From positions 259,001 to 323,000 of the forward strand of contig NC_003071.7 of NCBI RefSeq assembly GCF_000001735.4: a stretch of 64,000 nt of DNA, written 5' to 3'. Shown here piece after piece: positions 24,085 through 34,839 of this stretch. Every line of letters begins with the position of its first letter. Within the stretch, counting starts at the first letter, position 1. The position numbers were made by a program, and so were the translations under genes. The notes beneath the pieces are model-generated. The model made no database searches and was not told where the DNA came from. It saw only the letters and a program-made list of their open reading frames with translations. The stretch is from Arabidopsis thaliana (lineage: Eukaryota; Streptophyta; Magnoliopsida; Brassicales; Brassicaceae).

Positions 24085-25034
24085 ATGGGCAAACCAAGCA
24101 AAGGGTAAGGCTTCTCTTATCTTCTTCGAACAGTTATTCATCTGAAGTTCAGATTGTTTTGTTCTTGACTGGTTTTGTGTTTGAGATTTGATTTCGGACG
24201 TTATTTCTCAGATCGGAAGTGACAACGAAGTCTGATAAGAAGTTTGAGAAGAAGCTTCAATTTTACACAAGTAAGCTATCAAATTTGTCTCGAATTTGAA
24301 AATTTGTTCTGCTAAGCTATCAAATTGCAATGTGTCTGAAACTTTGTTTGTGAATGCAGAGGTCAAAGATACAGTTACTTCTTTGTCTGTCCAAAAGGAG
24401 ATTGGCAAGGTAAACACTTCTCTATGATTAGAGAAAGTATCAATCTTTGTTAGAACTTGTTAAGAACGTTGCAATTTGAGTCCATTGTTTTGTTCAGGAC
24501 TTGTAGTTGTTGGTTGCTACTTCTACAATGGAGTTGGTTGCTATTGTGAAAGCTTTGAACTTTTTCTATATACATATGATTTGCTAATGAGGGTAACTCT
24601 AATTACGGTTTAATCAGAAGAAGAAAATCCGCAGCCGACAAAAGAAGCTAAAGGCGTATGATCTCACCAACCTGTCGGAGTTTCTTCCCGAGTTCAATGC
24701 TCTGCAGAAATCAGCTCTTCCTGCACCCGAGCTGAAAATGAACTGTAAAAGGCGACAAAAGCTCGTGTAAGTCTCCGTTTCCTTTGTTGTTGTTTCTTGC
24801 GATTTTCATCTGAAAGGATTGTGTCTTTGTGTGTTGTTTAGATTGACAGAAGGGGAGAGATTGAATAAGGTTCTAGACCATCCAGCTTTTCAAGCTGATC
24901 CAGTTGGTTCGATATTTCAGCACTTGCTGAGTCAACAGCCACCGGTGGAAGAGAAACCGAAGAAGAAGACTAACACTAATGGAAGCAAGAAAAGGAATAA
25001 GAAAAAAGGAAAGACTGATTCCATGGATTTCTGA
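24085..25034 (+). CDS. Small basic protein, probable SLX9-like ribosome biogenesis factor (At2g01640)
   Basis: Five exons (24085-24104, 24212-24270, 24360-24409, 24618-24766, 24842-25034) give 156 residues. The first 65 residues are Lys-rich and helical (KSDKKFEKKLQFYTKVKD, then KKKKIRSRQKKLKAYDL). A conserved-looking middle reads LSEFLPEFNAL, then MNCKRRQKLVLTEGERLNKV and HPAFQADPVGSIFQHL. The tail has two basic nuclear or nucleolar targeting clusters (KPKKK and KKRNKKKGK). The layout fits the plant Slx9 family, nucleolar proteins that bind pre-40S particles; I rate this as probable from memory of the family, not proven. The telo-box/site II promoter supports a ribosome-biogenesis role. A degenerate copy of its 3' end lies downstream. 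Confidence 0.72.
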
Positions 25035-25479
25035 TCTTGTCCTATAAGTTTACTTATGTTTTGTTTTTGTTGTTTTGTTATAGTAACATGATTTTGGAAA
25101 TGAAGAATCTTCAAATTTGATTGTTATTATTGTTCAAATTACACAAGTTTTGATCTGTAACAAACTCGTTTACAGCTTTCCTTTAAGAACACAGTCTCGC
25201 CTGTGAGATCTCTCTATGCAGATTTATGTGATACAGGTCTCATGCTTGAGATTGATGAGTAGTAATCTAGAAAAGATGATGTTCTAGATTCATTGCTTCG
25301 ATGAGTAATAAACGACGTCGTTTTAGACACGTTATAAACCAGGTGTTCGCAAACAAATAAATTTAGGTACAAATTTGTCTGGGTATGAAAATACACTCAG
25401 AATATAGTACGGTATGAAAATACCCTTCTCCCGATTATAGAGTGTAAGTTTTTTTTTTTCTTTCTCTAAAGATTATTCA

Positions 25480-25735
25480 TCTGAAGAAAAGACAAAGGGA
25501 AGCAAGAAAAGAAATCGGAACAAGTGAACGGCTCAATCCATGGATTCCTGATTTTGTCGTATAGAGACATAAGTTCCTAACAAATGAAGGACCTTCAAAT
25601 TTATGATCTATTTTGTCGTATAGAGACATAATGATCTATTTTGTTGTTTTGTTATAGTATTAACAAATGAAGGACCTTCAAATTTATGATTCTTCTTATT
25701 GTGCAAATGACACAAATTTCTTATAAACCTATAAA
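25480..25735 (+). repeat. Degenerate copy of the SLX9-like gene's 3' end
   Basis: Sequence after 25480 repeats the last exon tail and 3' UTR of the upstream gene. GGAAGCAAGAAAAG, CCATGGATT, TGTTGTTTTGTTATAGTA and a CTTCAAATTT-type word occur in both, in the same order. Inside the copy a second duplication is visible: ACAAATGAAGGACCTTCAA and GATCTATTTTGT each occur twice. It is not a functional ORF. Confidence 0.7.
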
Positions 25736-25850
25736 ATGTGCTCGAATCACAAACACAAATCATCATCAAATCACACCATATAAGAGAGAAACCTAAATTT
25801 GTAAACTTATTTCATGGGCTCAAGCTAAATCATCAGTGGAACACAAATGA

Positions 25851-27394
25851 TCACGAGAGTGGTTCACTGATCTCCAGGAGTTCATTGCGGAGTCCTGTAA
25901 AGACGAGAGAGTCTGTTTCGATCGGTCTGAACCTGATGAGCGCTGACGGAACAAGCTCTTCGTCCTCTAACGTTATCGGTTTCTGTCCCGGGGCTGGAGT
26001 ATGTGGAATCACACGCCGTTTAACCAGCACAGGATCCAGAAGCTCAAACTGCAAACTTGGTTCTTTCAAAGCAGAGCTCACAAACTGAGAAGAAAACAAA
26101 AACCACAGAAATTTCAAAAACTTTGGCCTTCATTGAGTAAAACCCAAAGAGAATTCAGATGTTAACCTCATAGAGAGCAAAAGTAGGTTCCCATGGAGCA
26201 AACACACCTTGAAGCACAACTCCGTCAGGAAACTGCACTCTTATCATACTTCTTTTGTATCTCTTTCTAGCTGCTTTCGCTTGTTTCTCCTTATAAGATC
26301 TTGGAATCAAAAGCTGTGACTCCGCAATCTTTTTCCTCCGTAAATCCGCTTCTCTCTTTATTTCATCCGCCGAGAGACTATAGAACGAATCAGGTACCTC
26401 TATTCTCGATGCTACGTTTTCAGAAACCGAGAAAAAGACACGAATCTGAACCAAGAAACAACCATTCTAAGAACAAGTCACAAACTAAACATATTCATCA
26501 CCAAAAATGTGATCAAGCAAAGAACTATACCTCTCTATCAATCTTCTTTGGAGCCACAGGTTCCATAACCTGAGCTGAAGATCCTGAACTCTCTGTCTTT
26601 CTCTTTTCTAGATATCCGACAACTTTATTGATCAATATAGATTGTTCTTCACTAGGAACATCCATAACAGCCCAAATCTCATCATTTTCCTCTTTCAATT
26701 CAAAACCAACCAACTCAAGAAGCTCGACACCTCCAGCAACATCACCAATAGCTTCTTTAATCTTAGCATTACTCATTCTAACTTTTCTAAACTTAGCATT
26801 CTCAGGTTCTTTCACTATGTTCTTAAACAACCTAAGCAAAACATCAATAGAGCTCTCACTTGGCTTCCCAGAGAGATACACAACCACAAGTTTCTCCATT
26901 TCGGATTTATCGTTATCATTATTATCCTTCTCAAATGAAGATTCGTCTCCATTAGTGTCCCCAAGACAGCTCTCGACATGAACAGAGACTTCTTCCTCTG
27001 ACGTGAATGGATTTTTACAAATCGGACACTCGAACATGCTCAGAGAATATCCGTTCTGAGATCTGTTCGAAGACGTTATGAAAGCACCGTACGGGTCAAA
27101 CCCATCTTGTGGAGCACGAACCGGGTCATGATCCGGGTTTCTCGTTGACCCACTAATCTTCTGATCGGAGGAGGATAAGGGTTTCTCAGGCAACGGATTT
27201 GGATTGGGTTTGGGTCTAGGAGTCGGATTGGGAGCTTGGGAAGAGTTAAACCGGTTCTGAATCGGGTTAACGGGTGGTGCAGAGGAAGAAGAAGAAGATC
27301 CGAGAACCCGACCTTGGCCTTTGAATTTGCCGGAAGAAGAAGAGAGATTGACTTTTTTCATGAATCCCTTTAGCTTATCTTTAACGTCATCCAT
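25851..27394 (-). CDS. PUX2: UBX-domain CDC48 cofactor PUX2
   Basis: Three exons (26531-27394, 26167-26445, 25851-26084) give 458 residues, the length I recall for PLANT UBX DOMAIN-CONTAINING PROTEIN 2. Residues 1-100 are low-complexity Ser/Pro/Asn. A C2HC zinc finger lies at Cys123, Cys126, His139 and Cys143. Residues about 175-265 form a PUB/PUG domain, which binds the C terminus of p97/CDC48. A basic helix ([18 protein letters not shown]) leads into a UBX-type beta-grasp fold from about residue 356 ([16 protein letters not shown], then [14 protein letters not shown]). PUX2 is reported as a membrane-peripheral adaptor linking CDC48 to the syntaxin SYP31. The upstream region has a duplicated TGGGCC motif. 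Confidence 0.93.
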
Positions 27395-27567
27395 CTTCTT
27401 CTTCTTCGTGTAATCTCAAGCTAAGGAAAAAGCTACAAACTTTATAAATTACAAATATGTGTCTGAAAAATCAGAGGATGATCTTGTTCTTTGGTCGTCG
27501 AAGACTTTTGTGTTTGTTCTGTTTTGCTTCTCTTCGCAATTAAGCCAAAAAAAAAATTGACCTCGTT

Positions 27568-27673
27568 GCGCAATAATTTTGATTAATGGGCCTTTTGGGC
27601 CAAATCATTGTATATTCAGTGCGCCATAATTTTGATTAATGGTCCTTTTGGGCCAAATCATTGTATATTCAAT
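27568..27673. repeat. 53-bp tandem repeat carrying TGGGCC motifs
   Basis: Two near-identical units of period 53 start at 27568 and 27621. Each contains ATAATTTTGATTAATGG, then CCTTTTGGGCCAAATCATTG and TATATTCA. The unit includes an inverted pair of GGGCC motifs, so site II-type sites are doubled about 175 bp upstream of the PUX2 start. Confidence 0.85.
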
Positions 27674-27910
27674 GCGCTTAGATATACATCTTTGCTAAAA
27701 GCCTTGTAATTATTAATACCACCAAGTATGTTTCTTTGGGTAATCTCATATTGGCCCAAGTAAAGTTAATAAACAACAAGCCTTTGCACTACATATCTAA
27801 TTTGACTTTATTTTTTGGAGTTTTATTTAAGAATAATAGTATCTAAGACCACAAAAAAAAAGGTTTTTCTTTATCTGATATATTTTTCTGTATGCAGGAA
27901 AAAAATAAGA

Positions 27911-28350
27911 AGATATAAATGAAATTGTATTTAAAGTTTATCACTCTTTTTGGTTGATGATGATGGGAATGAACTCGTCCAACTTTGGAAAATGTAGTTT
28001 TGTTCCTTACTTCTTTAATTTATCTAAAACATTAGCAAAAATCAGAAAAATAATATATATAAAAATCAAGACTATGTAGATAGACATACATATCTAGAAT
28101 GTATAAGTTGTTCTTTTTGGAAAGAATGGAAGAGAAGTATTCATATATGAATTTTGAAGTTAGTATAAATTGGCATAAACTTGAACTAAATGTGCATTAA
28201 ATTCATTAATTGTCAAACATTTTAAAGACATTGGTCTTTTGGCATATGTGACAATCGTGGATATATGCTCAAAAACAAAGATGCCTTGTTTTAGATTGTA
28301 TGATTTAACATAGCTCTTCGCGAGATTGTTTGTTTGCATTTTATGATATT
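27911..28350 (+). repeat. Direct duplication, copy A
   Basis: Shares long blocks with 29226-29800, for example GGTTGATGATGATGGGAATG, GAACTCGTCCAACTTTGGAA and CATTTTAAAGACATTGGTCT. This copy lacks the 34-bp insertion seen at 29422-29455 and the extra internal tandem copy present in copy B. Confidence 0.9.
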
Positions 28351-28556
28351 TAACTGAAATTTGCTTAAATTGACTATAATTTTAACAAAAATAAATAGAA
28401 TGACTCCTCTTACCAATGGTTAACTAGAATGACTCTATTTTTAAGTAAAAAGACTAATTATCTTTAATCAAAGTTAAAAGCATATTTTCCTTAAAAAAAA
28501 CTAAGAAAAAAGAATTATGAATTAAGTGAAATAAAACTCAAAATGAAGTTACAAAG

Positions 28557-28721
28557 AGACTATAAATAAGTACTAGGTTTTTTTGCGGTCACTTTTGTTC
28601 TTCTTCTTTTTCGATATTAAGCGAAAACCAAAACCCAAAACCCCGATCTCGAAATCATCTTCTCCGACCACAACAACGACAGCAATATCATTCCGATTTG
28701 GCGATTTCTCTTCTCCATTGG
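28557..28721 (+). promoter_or_regulatory. Orphan promoter and first-exon-like sequence
   Basis: A TATA box (ACTATAAATA, about 28559-28568) is followed by a CT-rich leader and a GC-richer block. That block ends in a strong splice-donor sequence, ATTG then GTGAGTG, near 28720. A 78-codon frame at 28583-28819 runs through the donor and is low-complexity (Phe-rich, then Ser/Thr/Lys-rich). No downstream exon is recognisable, so this looks like a promoter plus 5' UTR left behind, or a non-coding transcript. It sits exactly between the two duplicated blocks. Confidence 0.35.
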
Positions 28722-29225
28722 TGAGTGATTTGTTTCTTCTCTTATTTCCCCCTTCCTCCTTGCATGTCTCTTCTTCTTCTTCGATCTTCAATCAAAATCA
28801 AAACCTAAAACCTAACTGAATCCGCCGTCCTTTAAGTGGCTTAAGCGTGAGAGGTCCTGTCATTTATGTCGACGATTACCATACGAGGAAGATTATGAAA
28901 CAGAGTGAAATCATCACAGAGATTTGAAGTTAGCCTTAGGTTTTATGATGCATTACTTGTTCCTATGTTTCAAACATTTTCTTTGATTTATTATTTGTTT
29001 GCAATTGGTAACTTTTGGTATAAACCTAATCCATAATAGAGACTAGGAATATGTAACATTGCAATAAAGGAGAGACCATTGCACAACAATTTAGAGTTAT
29101 CAAGAAGATTTGATTGATCAAATAAAAATGTAAGTACAAAGATCTCAATTTCTAACTGGTTATATGAAAAGACATGAATCTTTGGAGTGTGGTCTTACGA
29201 AACTAATTCAAAAAATAAATATATA

Positions 29226-29800
29226 AGATATTAATAAAATTGTATCCGAAGTTTATCACTCTTTTTGGTTGATGATGATGGGAATGAACTCGTCCAACTT
29301 TGGAAAATATAGTTTTGTTCCTTACCTCTCTGTTGTTTTATATAAAACATCAGCAAAAATCAGAAAATAATCTATATAAAAATCGAGACTATGTAGATAA
29401 ACATACATATCTAGAATGTATTTTTCTTTTTTGGGCAAACATATATAGAATGTATAAGTTGTTCTTTTTGGAAAGAATAGAAGAGAAGTACTCATATATT
29501 TTGAAGTCGGTCAAGGGACAGTTTAGTAAAAATTAGCATAAAGTTGAACCAAATATGCAATAAATTCATAAATTGTCAAACATTTTAAAGACATTGGTCT
29601 TTTGGCATATGTAACAGTCGTGGATATAATAATATTGCCAAGTATGCAATATATTCATAAATTGTCAAACATTTTAAAGACATTGGTCTTTTGGCATATG
29701 TGACAGTCGTGGATATATGCTCAACAACAAAGACGCCTTGTTTTGGATTGTATGATTTAACATTGCCTCTTAGTGAGATTGTTTTTTTGCATTTTGTGAT
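29226..29800 (+). repeat. Direct duplication, copy B
   Basis: Second copy of the block at 27911-28350. It carries an insertion (29422-29440) with a 15-bp target duplication, and an internal tandem duplication of about 88 bp, so that the TGTCAAACATTTTAAAGACA segment occurs twice, near 29574 and 29662. Confidence 0.9.
29407..29455 (-). mobile_element. Ultra-short retroelement tail insertion (empty site known)
   Basis: ATATCTAGAATGTAT at 29407-29421 and ATATATAGAATGTAT at 29441-29455 flank a 19-bp insert whose minus strand reads GTTTGCCCAAAAAAGAAAA. Duplication copy A has a single ATATCTAGAATGTAT here, which is the unoccupied site. Confidence 0.75.
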
Positions 29801-29810
29801 AAATTTAGTA

Positions 29811-30063
29811 CTTCCTCTGTTTCTATATAAATGTAGTTTTAAGAGTTTTTATTTTTTTTCAAAATAAGTATTGTTTTCAACTTTCTATGCAAATAATAAA
29901 TGTATTTAATATTTTTTAAACCAATTATATTTAACCCTATATTTTTCTATTGGTTATAATTAATGATACTGTTATATAAAAGAGGTAGATTAAATAAAAT
30001 TTTGATAATTTTTTAATATGTGTGTAAATACCTTAACCCACAACTAATTTGAAACAGAAGAAG
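29811..30063 (+). mobile_element. Stowaway-like MITE, copy 2
   Basis: A 253-bp AT-rich element with inverted ends: CTTCCTCTGTTTCTATATAA on the left, and CTTCTTCTGTTTCAAATTAG as the complement of the right end. TA dinucleotides flank it on both sides. These are the Stowaway/Tc1-mariner MITE terminal consensus and target duplication. It is non-coding and related to the inverted copy at 3391-3661. Confidence 0.8.
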
Positions 30064-30216
30064 TAATATTTTATATTAGGATCATGAACTAGTCTTTAGA
30101 AAGTTTTTCTTGACGTTACTCAGCTGGGTCTTAATTGCATATGTCGTCTCTTTGGCTTGCGTTTGAGCCGCAACTTGTTATTCAATGGGAGGCTGTGACA
30201 CCCTCTTTGTACAAGT

Positions 30217-30640
30217 TTCACATGTAAGACATAGAAGTCTTGAATCCAAAGACACCAACAAAGATGACAATGGTACCGACGGTTCTTGAAAAAGCCCTAG
30301 AAGCTGTGTGGTGATCATATTCTCGGGCTGATGAAAATATTGCTTCCTCCCTCATGGCCCCGCGCATCACACAACACTCACACCTCTTCGTTGCAGTCAC
30401 CAAATTTATTAGTTTCTCCACCTTGTGCGAGGAACAATCCCAATTTTTCAATCGACGCTCCAGTCGAAAAGAAGAAGCCTCAATGAAATAGGCATACGAC
30501 TGGTTGTCAGTTGCCTATTTAGCAGAATCCATGATATTGACACTGGGACCGGTGCCATTCCCGGATGAGAAGCTGTGATTTCCACCCGCGATAGCACTAT
30601 AACAACTTTCCCTTGGTATCAGCGTTCTGAATCATCATCG
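30217..30640 (-). pseudogene. Unidentified coding-like relic
   Basis: A GC-richer island. One minus-strand frame stays protein-like for about 130 codons with a single TAG. Upstream of the TAG it reads PRESCYSAIAGGNHSFSSG; downstream it reads YAYFIEASSFRLERRLKNWD, then VEKLINLVTATKRCECC, then a possible C-terminal membrane helix (TVGTIVIFVGVFGF), and stops normally. I do not recognise the family. It could be a gene fragment or the 3' end of a retroelement-captured gene. Confidence 0.4.
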
Positions 30641-32147
30641 TCATTGTCTTAAGAAGTTCTTTAATATATTATGTACGATAGCGTCTACAATCGCATGTGT
30701 AATCTCTATAGTAGACAATACTTTTTTTCTCCTTTAACATGTTTTGTTGGTGTCGATGTTGAGTCTAACTATATTCTTTCATTTCTTGGTAATTTTTTTA
30801 CTCGATGTTTAAAATCGAATTTTATTTCATTTTTACAATGTAGTTAAATTAGCCAGTATGGCTACTTTAACATTGGATCGAAAACGCAGTGCCACATTGC
30901 CGCTAACACATAATTTTAGCAACTTTTTTTTTTTTTTTTAAACGTAAACTATAAAGGAAACTTAAAATCAAATGATCCACACACAAATTGTTTTATTAGT
31001 GTAGCTGCATCTATTTGGCCTAGGATAATATCGATTGCATAAAATGATAAGAAATACAAAATAATTAAAACATTTCAAACAAATTTTAATCTACTTGAGA
31101 ACAAGTTTTATTTTTTTGGGCAAATCTAATATAGAACATAAGGCGAATAATTGATGATAGAGAATTGTGTCACGTAAGCCGATTGTTCCACCAATTAGGC
31201 AATTATGCTTGTATCCCCCCTTACTTTTGTATGAAACATAATGATATAAATTTGAACACTTTATAAAGTTCTACTTACTAAAGACGTATTCATATCTTTA
31301 GTATGATATATTAGTATCTAATTCAATCAAATATATACCTACCATTTGACATTATTTTACTTTAAATCATCGTGGATGCGAGAATTCGTTGTAACGAGTT
31401 AAGATTATATGAATTTAGAAAAGGGATTTCAAAACTTAGTTATACAACATGAATAGACTTCTTTGATTGATATATAGTAGAAATGATACACCGATGCGTT
31501 TTGCAAATGAAAAATCTAAGAGAGAAATTGAAGGTAGTAATAGTTTAGAAAGAACAAAATTCTATTTATATACTGGAAATAAGAAAATGTATAGCTAACT
31601 TTGGCTTTAAATTCATAGAACATATATATACATTGTTTTGTCACAAACAGTAACACAAAATCAACAATAATTCCTTTAAACTACAACGTTAAGTGATTAT
31701 GATAATTAGAAATACATATCAAAGATAAATTGCATATGCGCCACTTTTAAATGTTCTTACGTAAAGATACGATCACAAATCTAAACGGCGTGAGTTTTCT
31801 ATACATTTGAAAAATAGTAAAACTTCAATTAAAGTGGGTCAAAAAAGAAACATCCTTTAGGATTTTAGTGGAGAATATGAAGAATCTCTTCGCTTTTCTT
31901 TCTCCTTTACGCATTTGATTCTTTTTTAAAACCATAAATTGATGATACAAGTCAAAAGTCCCATAACGTTATTTACTTCCCACCTGATATATTAAAAACA
32001 AAAACATTAATAGATGATATAAACAACAACAACAACAAAAAAAGTCGGATCATAGTGCCTTATCTTTGGGCTCCATTAATTACATATTGATCCGTTAATC
32101 ATAACAATATTTGATGATAATGTTCGATTAATTAGGGATGGGTCATT

Positions 32148-33496
32148 TCATTTACCTTTACCTCTCTCGCACGATTTTGCCATAAAAGAGAGAAATACGA
32201 CGAGTAACGTAACTCCAGCAATTAAGCCAACTATGATTGCAAGTGTTTTCTCTATCTCATCGTCATCATTGTTATTACGATTCCCACCTAATTACATCCC
32301 AAAAATAACACATTTTTAACAATACAATTATCAAAAATATTATATGCATAAATTGTAAATTCTATGCAAAGAAGATGGAGAAAATAAACGAAAAAAATAA
32401 ATCTTGAAAATAAAAATCTCACATAACCACATGACTAAGACAATACGTTCGTAACTATTCGATAATAAAATATATATAAATAGTAAATACTGTACAGTTA
32501 AGTTTTTACTGCAGTTATTGATTCAGTTACCACTGTTAACGGCTGTTAATTTGAATATCTAATTTTAACAAAATTTAATAAAACGAAAGTTTTAAAAAGA
32601 TATAAAAATTAATTTAGATATTTTTTGAGAAAATTAAATAATAGAGGTATTAAACAGACAAACTAAAATTAGCCGGAGATTTTTTCGGGTTTTTCCCTTA
32701 ATTAAAAACTTTAAAATCAAATAAAAATCTTTATAAAAGAAATAAAAAGCAACGGAGCAAAGAAGACATTACCATAGCCGTTGGCTCTAGAGTGACCTCC
32801 ACGCGCAGAGTAACGCGCGTAGCACTTTGCTAAGTACACGTCACCCCAAGCAGCTCCTCCGCAATCCGTTCTCAGCCGTCCGATCGCTTCCATCAAACAG
32901 TCTTGACACTCAGTCGCACTAAGATCTCCGGTGCACTGCGCCACACCTTGCAGTTCCCCCGACACTCCTACTCTGTATGAACCACCGCTACTCGCCGCTA
33001 AAGAACCCACCACCGAGTCTCTACGAGTCATCTCGTCCGAGTTATAACCAACCGGTGGTCCACAACGTCGAACCACCACCGTCTTATCCTCAACACCGAG
33101 GAACGTCGTGTTGTCGTATTTAACGAAACAGCCTTCGAGCTGCAACGCGCCACCGCTTGCCATGGCGCAGAGACTCCCTAGACGGCTTACTGCTCGCGCG
33201 ACGCATCTTGCACAATCTCCCGAGCCGGAGGAGAGATCACCGCGACACTGGTACAAACCGTAGACGGAGGAACTGTCGCCGGAGATTCCGTTGGTGGTGA
33301 AGTTGTTGTATGTGTAGAGAGAAGCTGAGCTAACGAACGAGGTGAGTAGAGAGTTAACGTTTGACTCGTAAGGCGATCCCGGAAAGTACTTTTCTTGTGA
33401 GCAACCACCGTAGATAAAAGTATCGACAGCGGCGGATGAAAACGTTCCGAGAAGTGACACGACGGCGATAAAGAGAACTGTTTTTGTAGCGAACAT
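32148..33496 (-). CDS. PDLP6: Plasmodesmata-located protein PDLP6
   Basis: Two exons (32773-33496 and 32148-32287) give 287 residues. A signal peptide (about residues 1-24) precedes two DUF26/gnk2-type domains. The Cys motif of the second is CTGDLSATECQDC (C-X8-C-X2-C); the first has longer spacing (CRGDLSSGSGDCARC, C-X10-C-X2-C). A short acidic linker leads to one transmembrane helix encoded by exon 2 (TLAIIVGLIAGVTLLVVFL) and a short basic cytosolic tail ending CERGKGK. PDLPs are type I membrane proteins at plasmodesmata that regulate callose deposition and cell-to-cell movement. If exon 2 were skipped, read-through would give a 259-residue form lacking this helix; the spliced form is the plausible one. 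Confidence 0.92.
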
Positions 33497-34839
33497 GACT
33501 TTCGACGATTGCTTCTTTTTGTTCTCTCTCTCTCTGTGGTATGATTCGAGAAAGAATGAGAACGTCGCGACTTTTTTTTATGCTTGGTGTTTAACTTTTT
33601 TTTTTTTTTAATGATTGGTGCGTTACTATATGATTATGAAACACTTTGATTATATTGTATTTTTATCATCTGTTTATCAGTTATATGGTTTGGTAATCGA
33701 TATACTATATGTCAAAATTATTTATTTGGTAATCATATATATGAAAGTTGGCTAACTTTCTTCATATGAGTGACACATCATCACACTAATGAGTGTCACA
33801 TGTTATCCTAAATTAATATTATTAGAAAAATAATAAAACTTGGTGATAAAATTTAAAAGTTTAACATTGCATTGAATCATTCATTAATCTTATTTTTAAC
33901 AAAATATCTTCACTTAAAAGAAAAAAATATAAAAAATTATGTTAATATATCAAATACTATTTTCATTTTACTTTTCTTATTTTGCTATTTTTTTTAATAG
34001 TCAGTATTTGATAATGGTTAGAAACTTTTGGGTATTGCAACTTACCTGGTACTTAACCTTTTTTAATTTAGTAATTTTAACTTAATTTTTCTTATTATTA
34101 CATTTTTTGGTCTACATGATATTATCATGGTCTTTTTGTACTTTATGATAAATTAGTAACATTAATAATAACATGCATGTTTTTTAAAGTAATGGTCTTT
34201 TGAGACGTTAGATATACCAAAAAATTTAATATACGACATTCTCTCCAATATAGCTAAATGCAAATGTAAAGAGAGAAACCTAAAAGTATTAACTTAAAAG
34301 ACTGTTTAATTTTTGCTTTCTTTTTTTTCTTTCACGTGAAAACTTTTAATGCAAATGAGTAGTTAGTTATACATATGTTATTTATTTTATGTCAATCTAA
34401 TACTTAGCCATGAGTTTATCATGATGTGATTGGGATATTAGATTAAGAGAGAATACATGAAACAATAAATTGTTTGCTTAGAATCAAATTAGACAACTTT
34501 CAAACTAAATAAGTAACATAATTGCATACCATTGTATCATATATTGTTGATGTAAGTAATTCATGATAGTTAAAAAAAGATTAGAATTTTGGGTATAGAG
34601 ATAAAAAGATTTATACATAAAAAATATAATTGATATGTGAATCAAAAGTGAATCTAACTCTACAAATATAATTACATAAAATAAATATAACTTTATTAAC
34701 TACATAATAACATATACGGAAAAAACATAAATTAGCAATCAAAATAGTTAAACATAATTATTTTTAAATAATTTTTAAAATAACAACCTATACGTAGTGT
34801 GAGTATTCACCTAGTGTAATTTTATTTTTGTTAAAAGTA

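Larger units (their letters stand above)
27395..32147. other. Gene-poor region with local duplications
   Basis: Between PUX2 and PDLP6 I find no intact gene. Contents: a 53-bp tandem repeat (27568-27673), a direct duplication (27911-28350 and 29226-29800), an orphan promoter/first exon (28557-28721), a Stowaway-like MITE (29811-30063) and a coding-like relic (30217-30640, minus). The rest is AT-rich and unremarkable. Confidence 0.65.

Noticed and set aside
25214..25396. 60-codon minus-strand ORF after the SLX9-like gene
   Set aside because: Falls in the 3' flank; no motif or codon bias.
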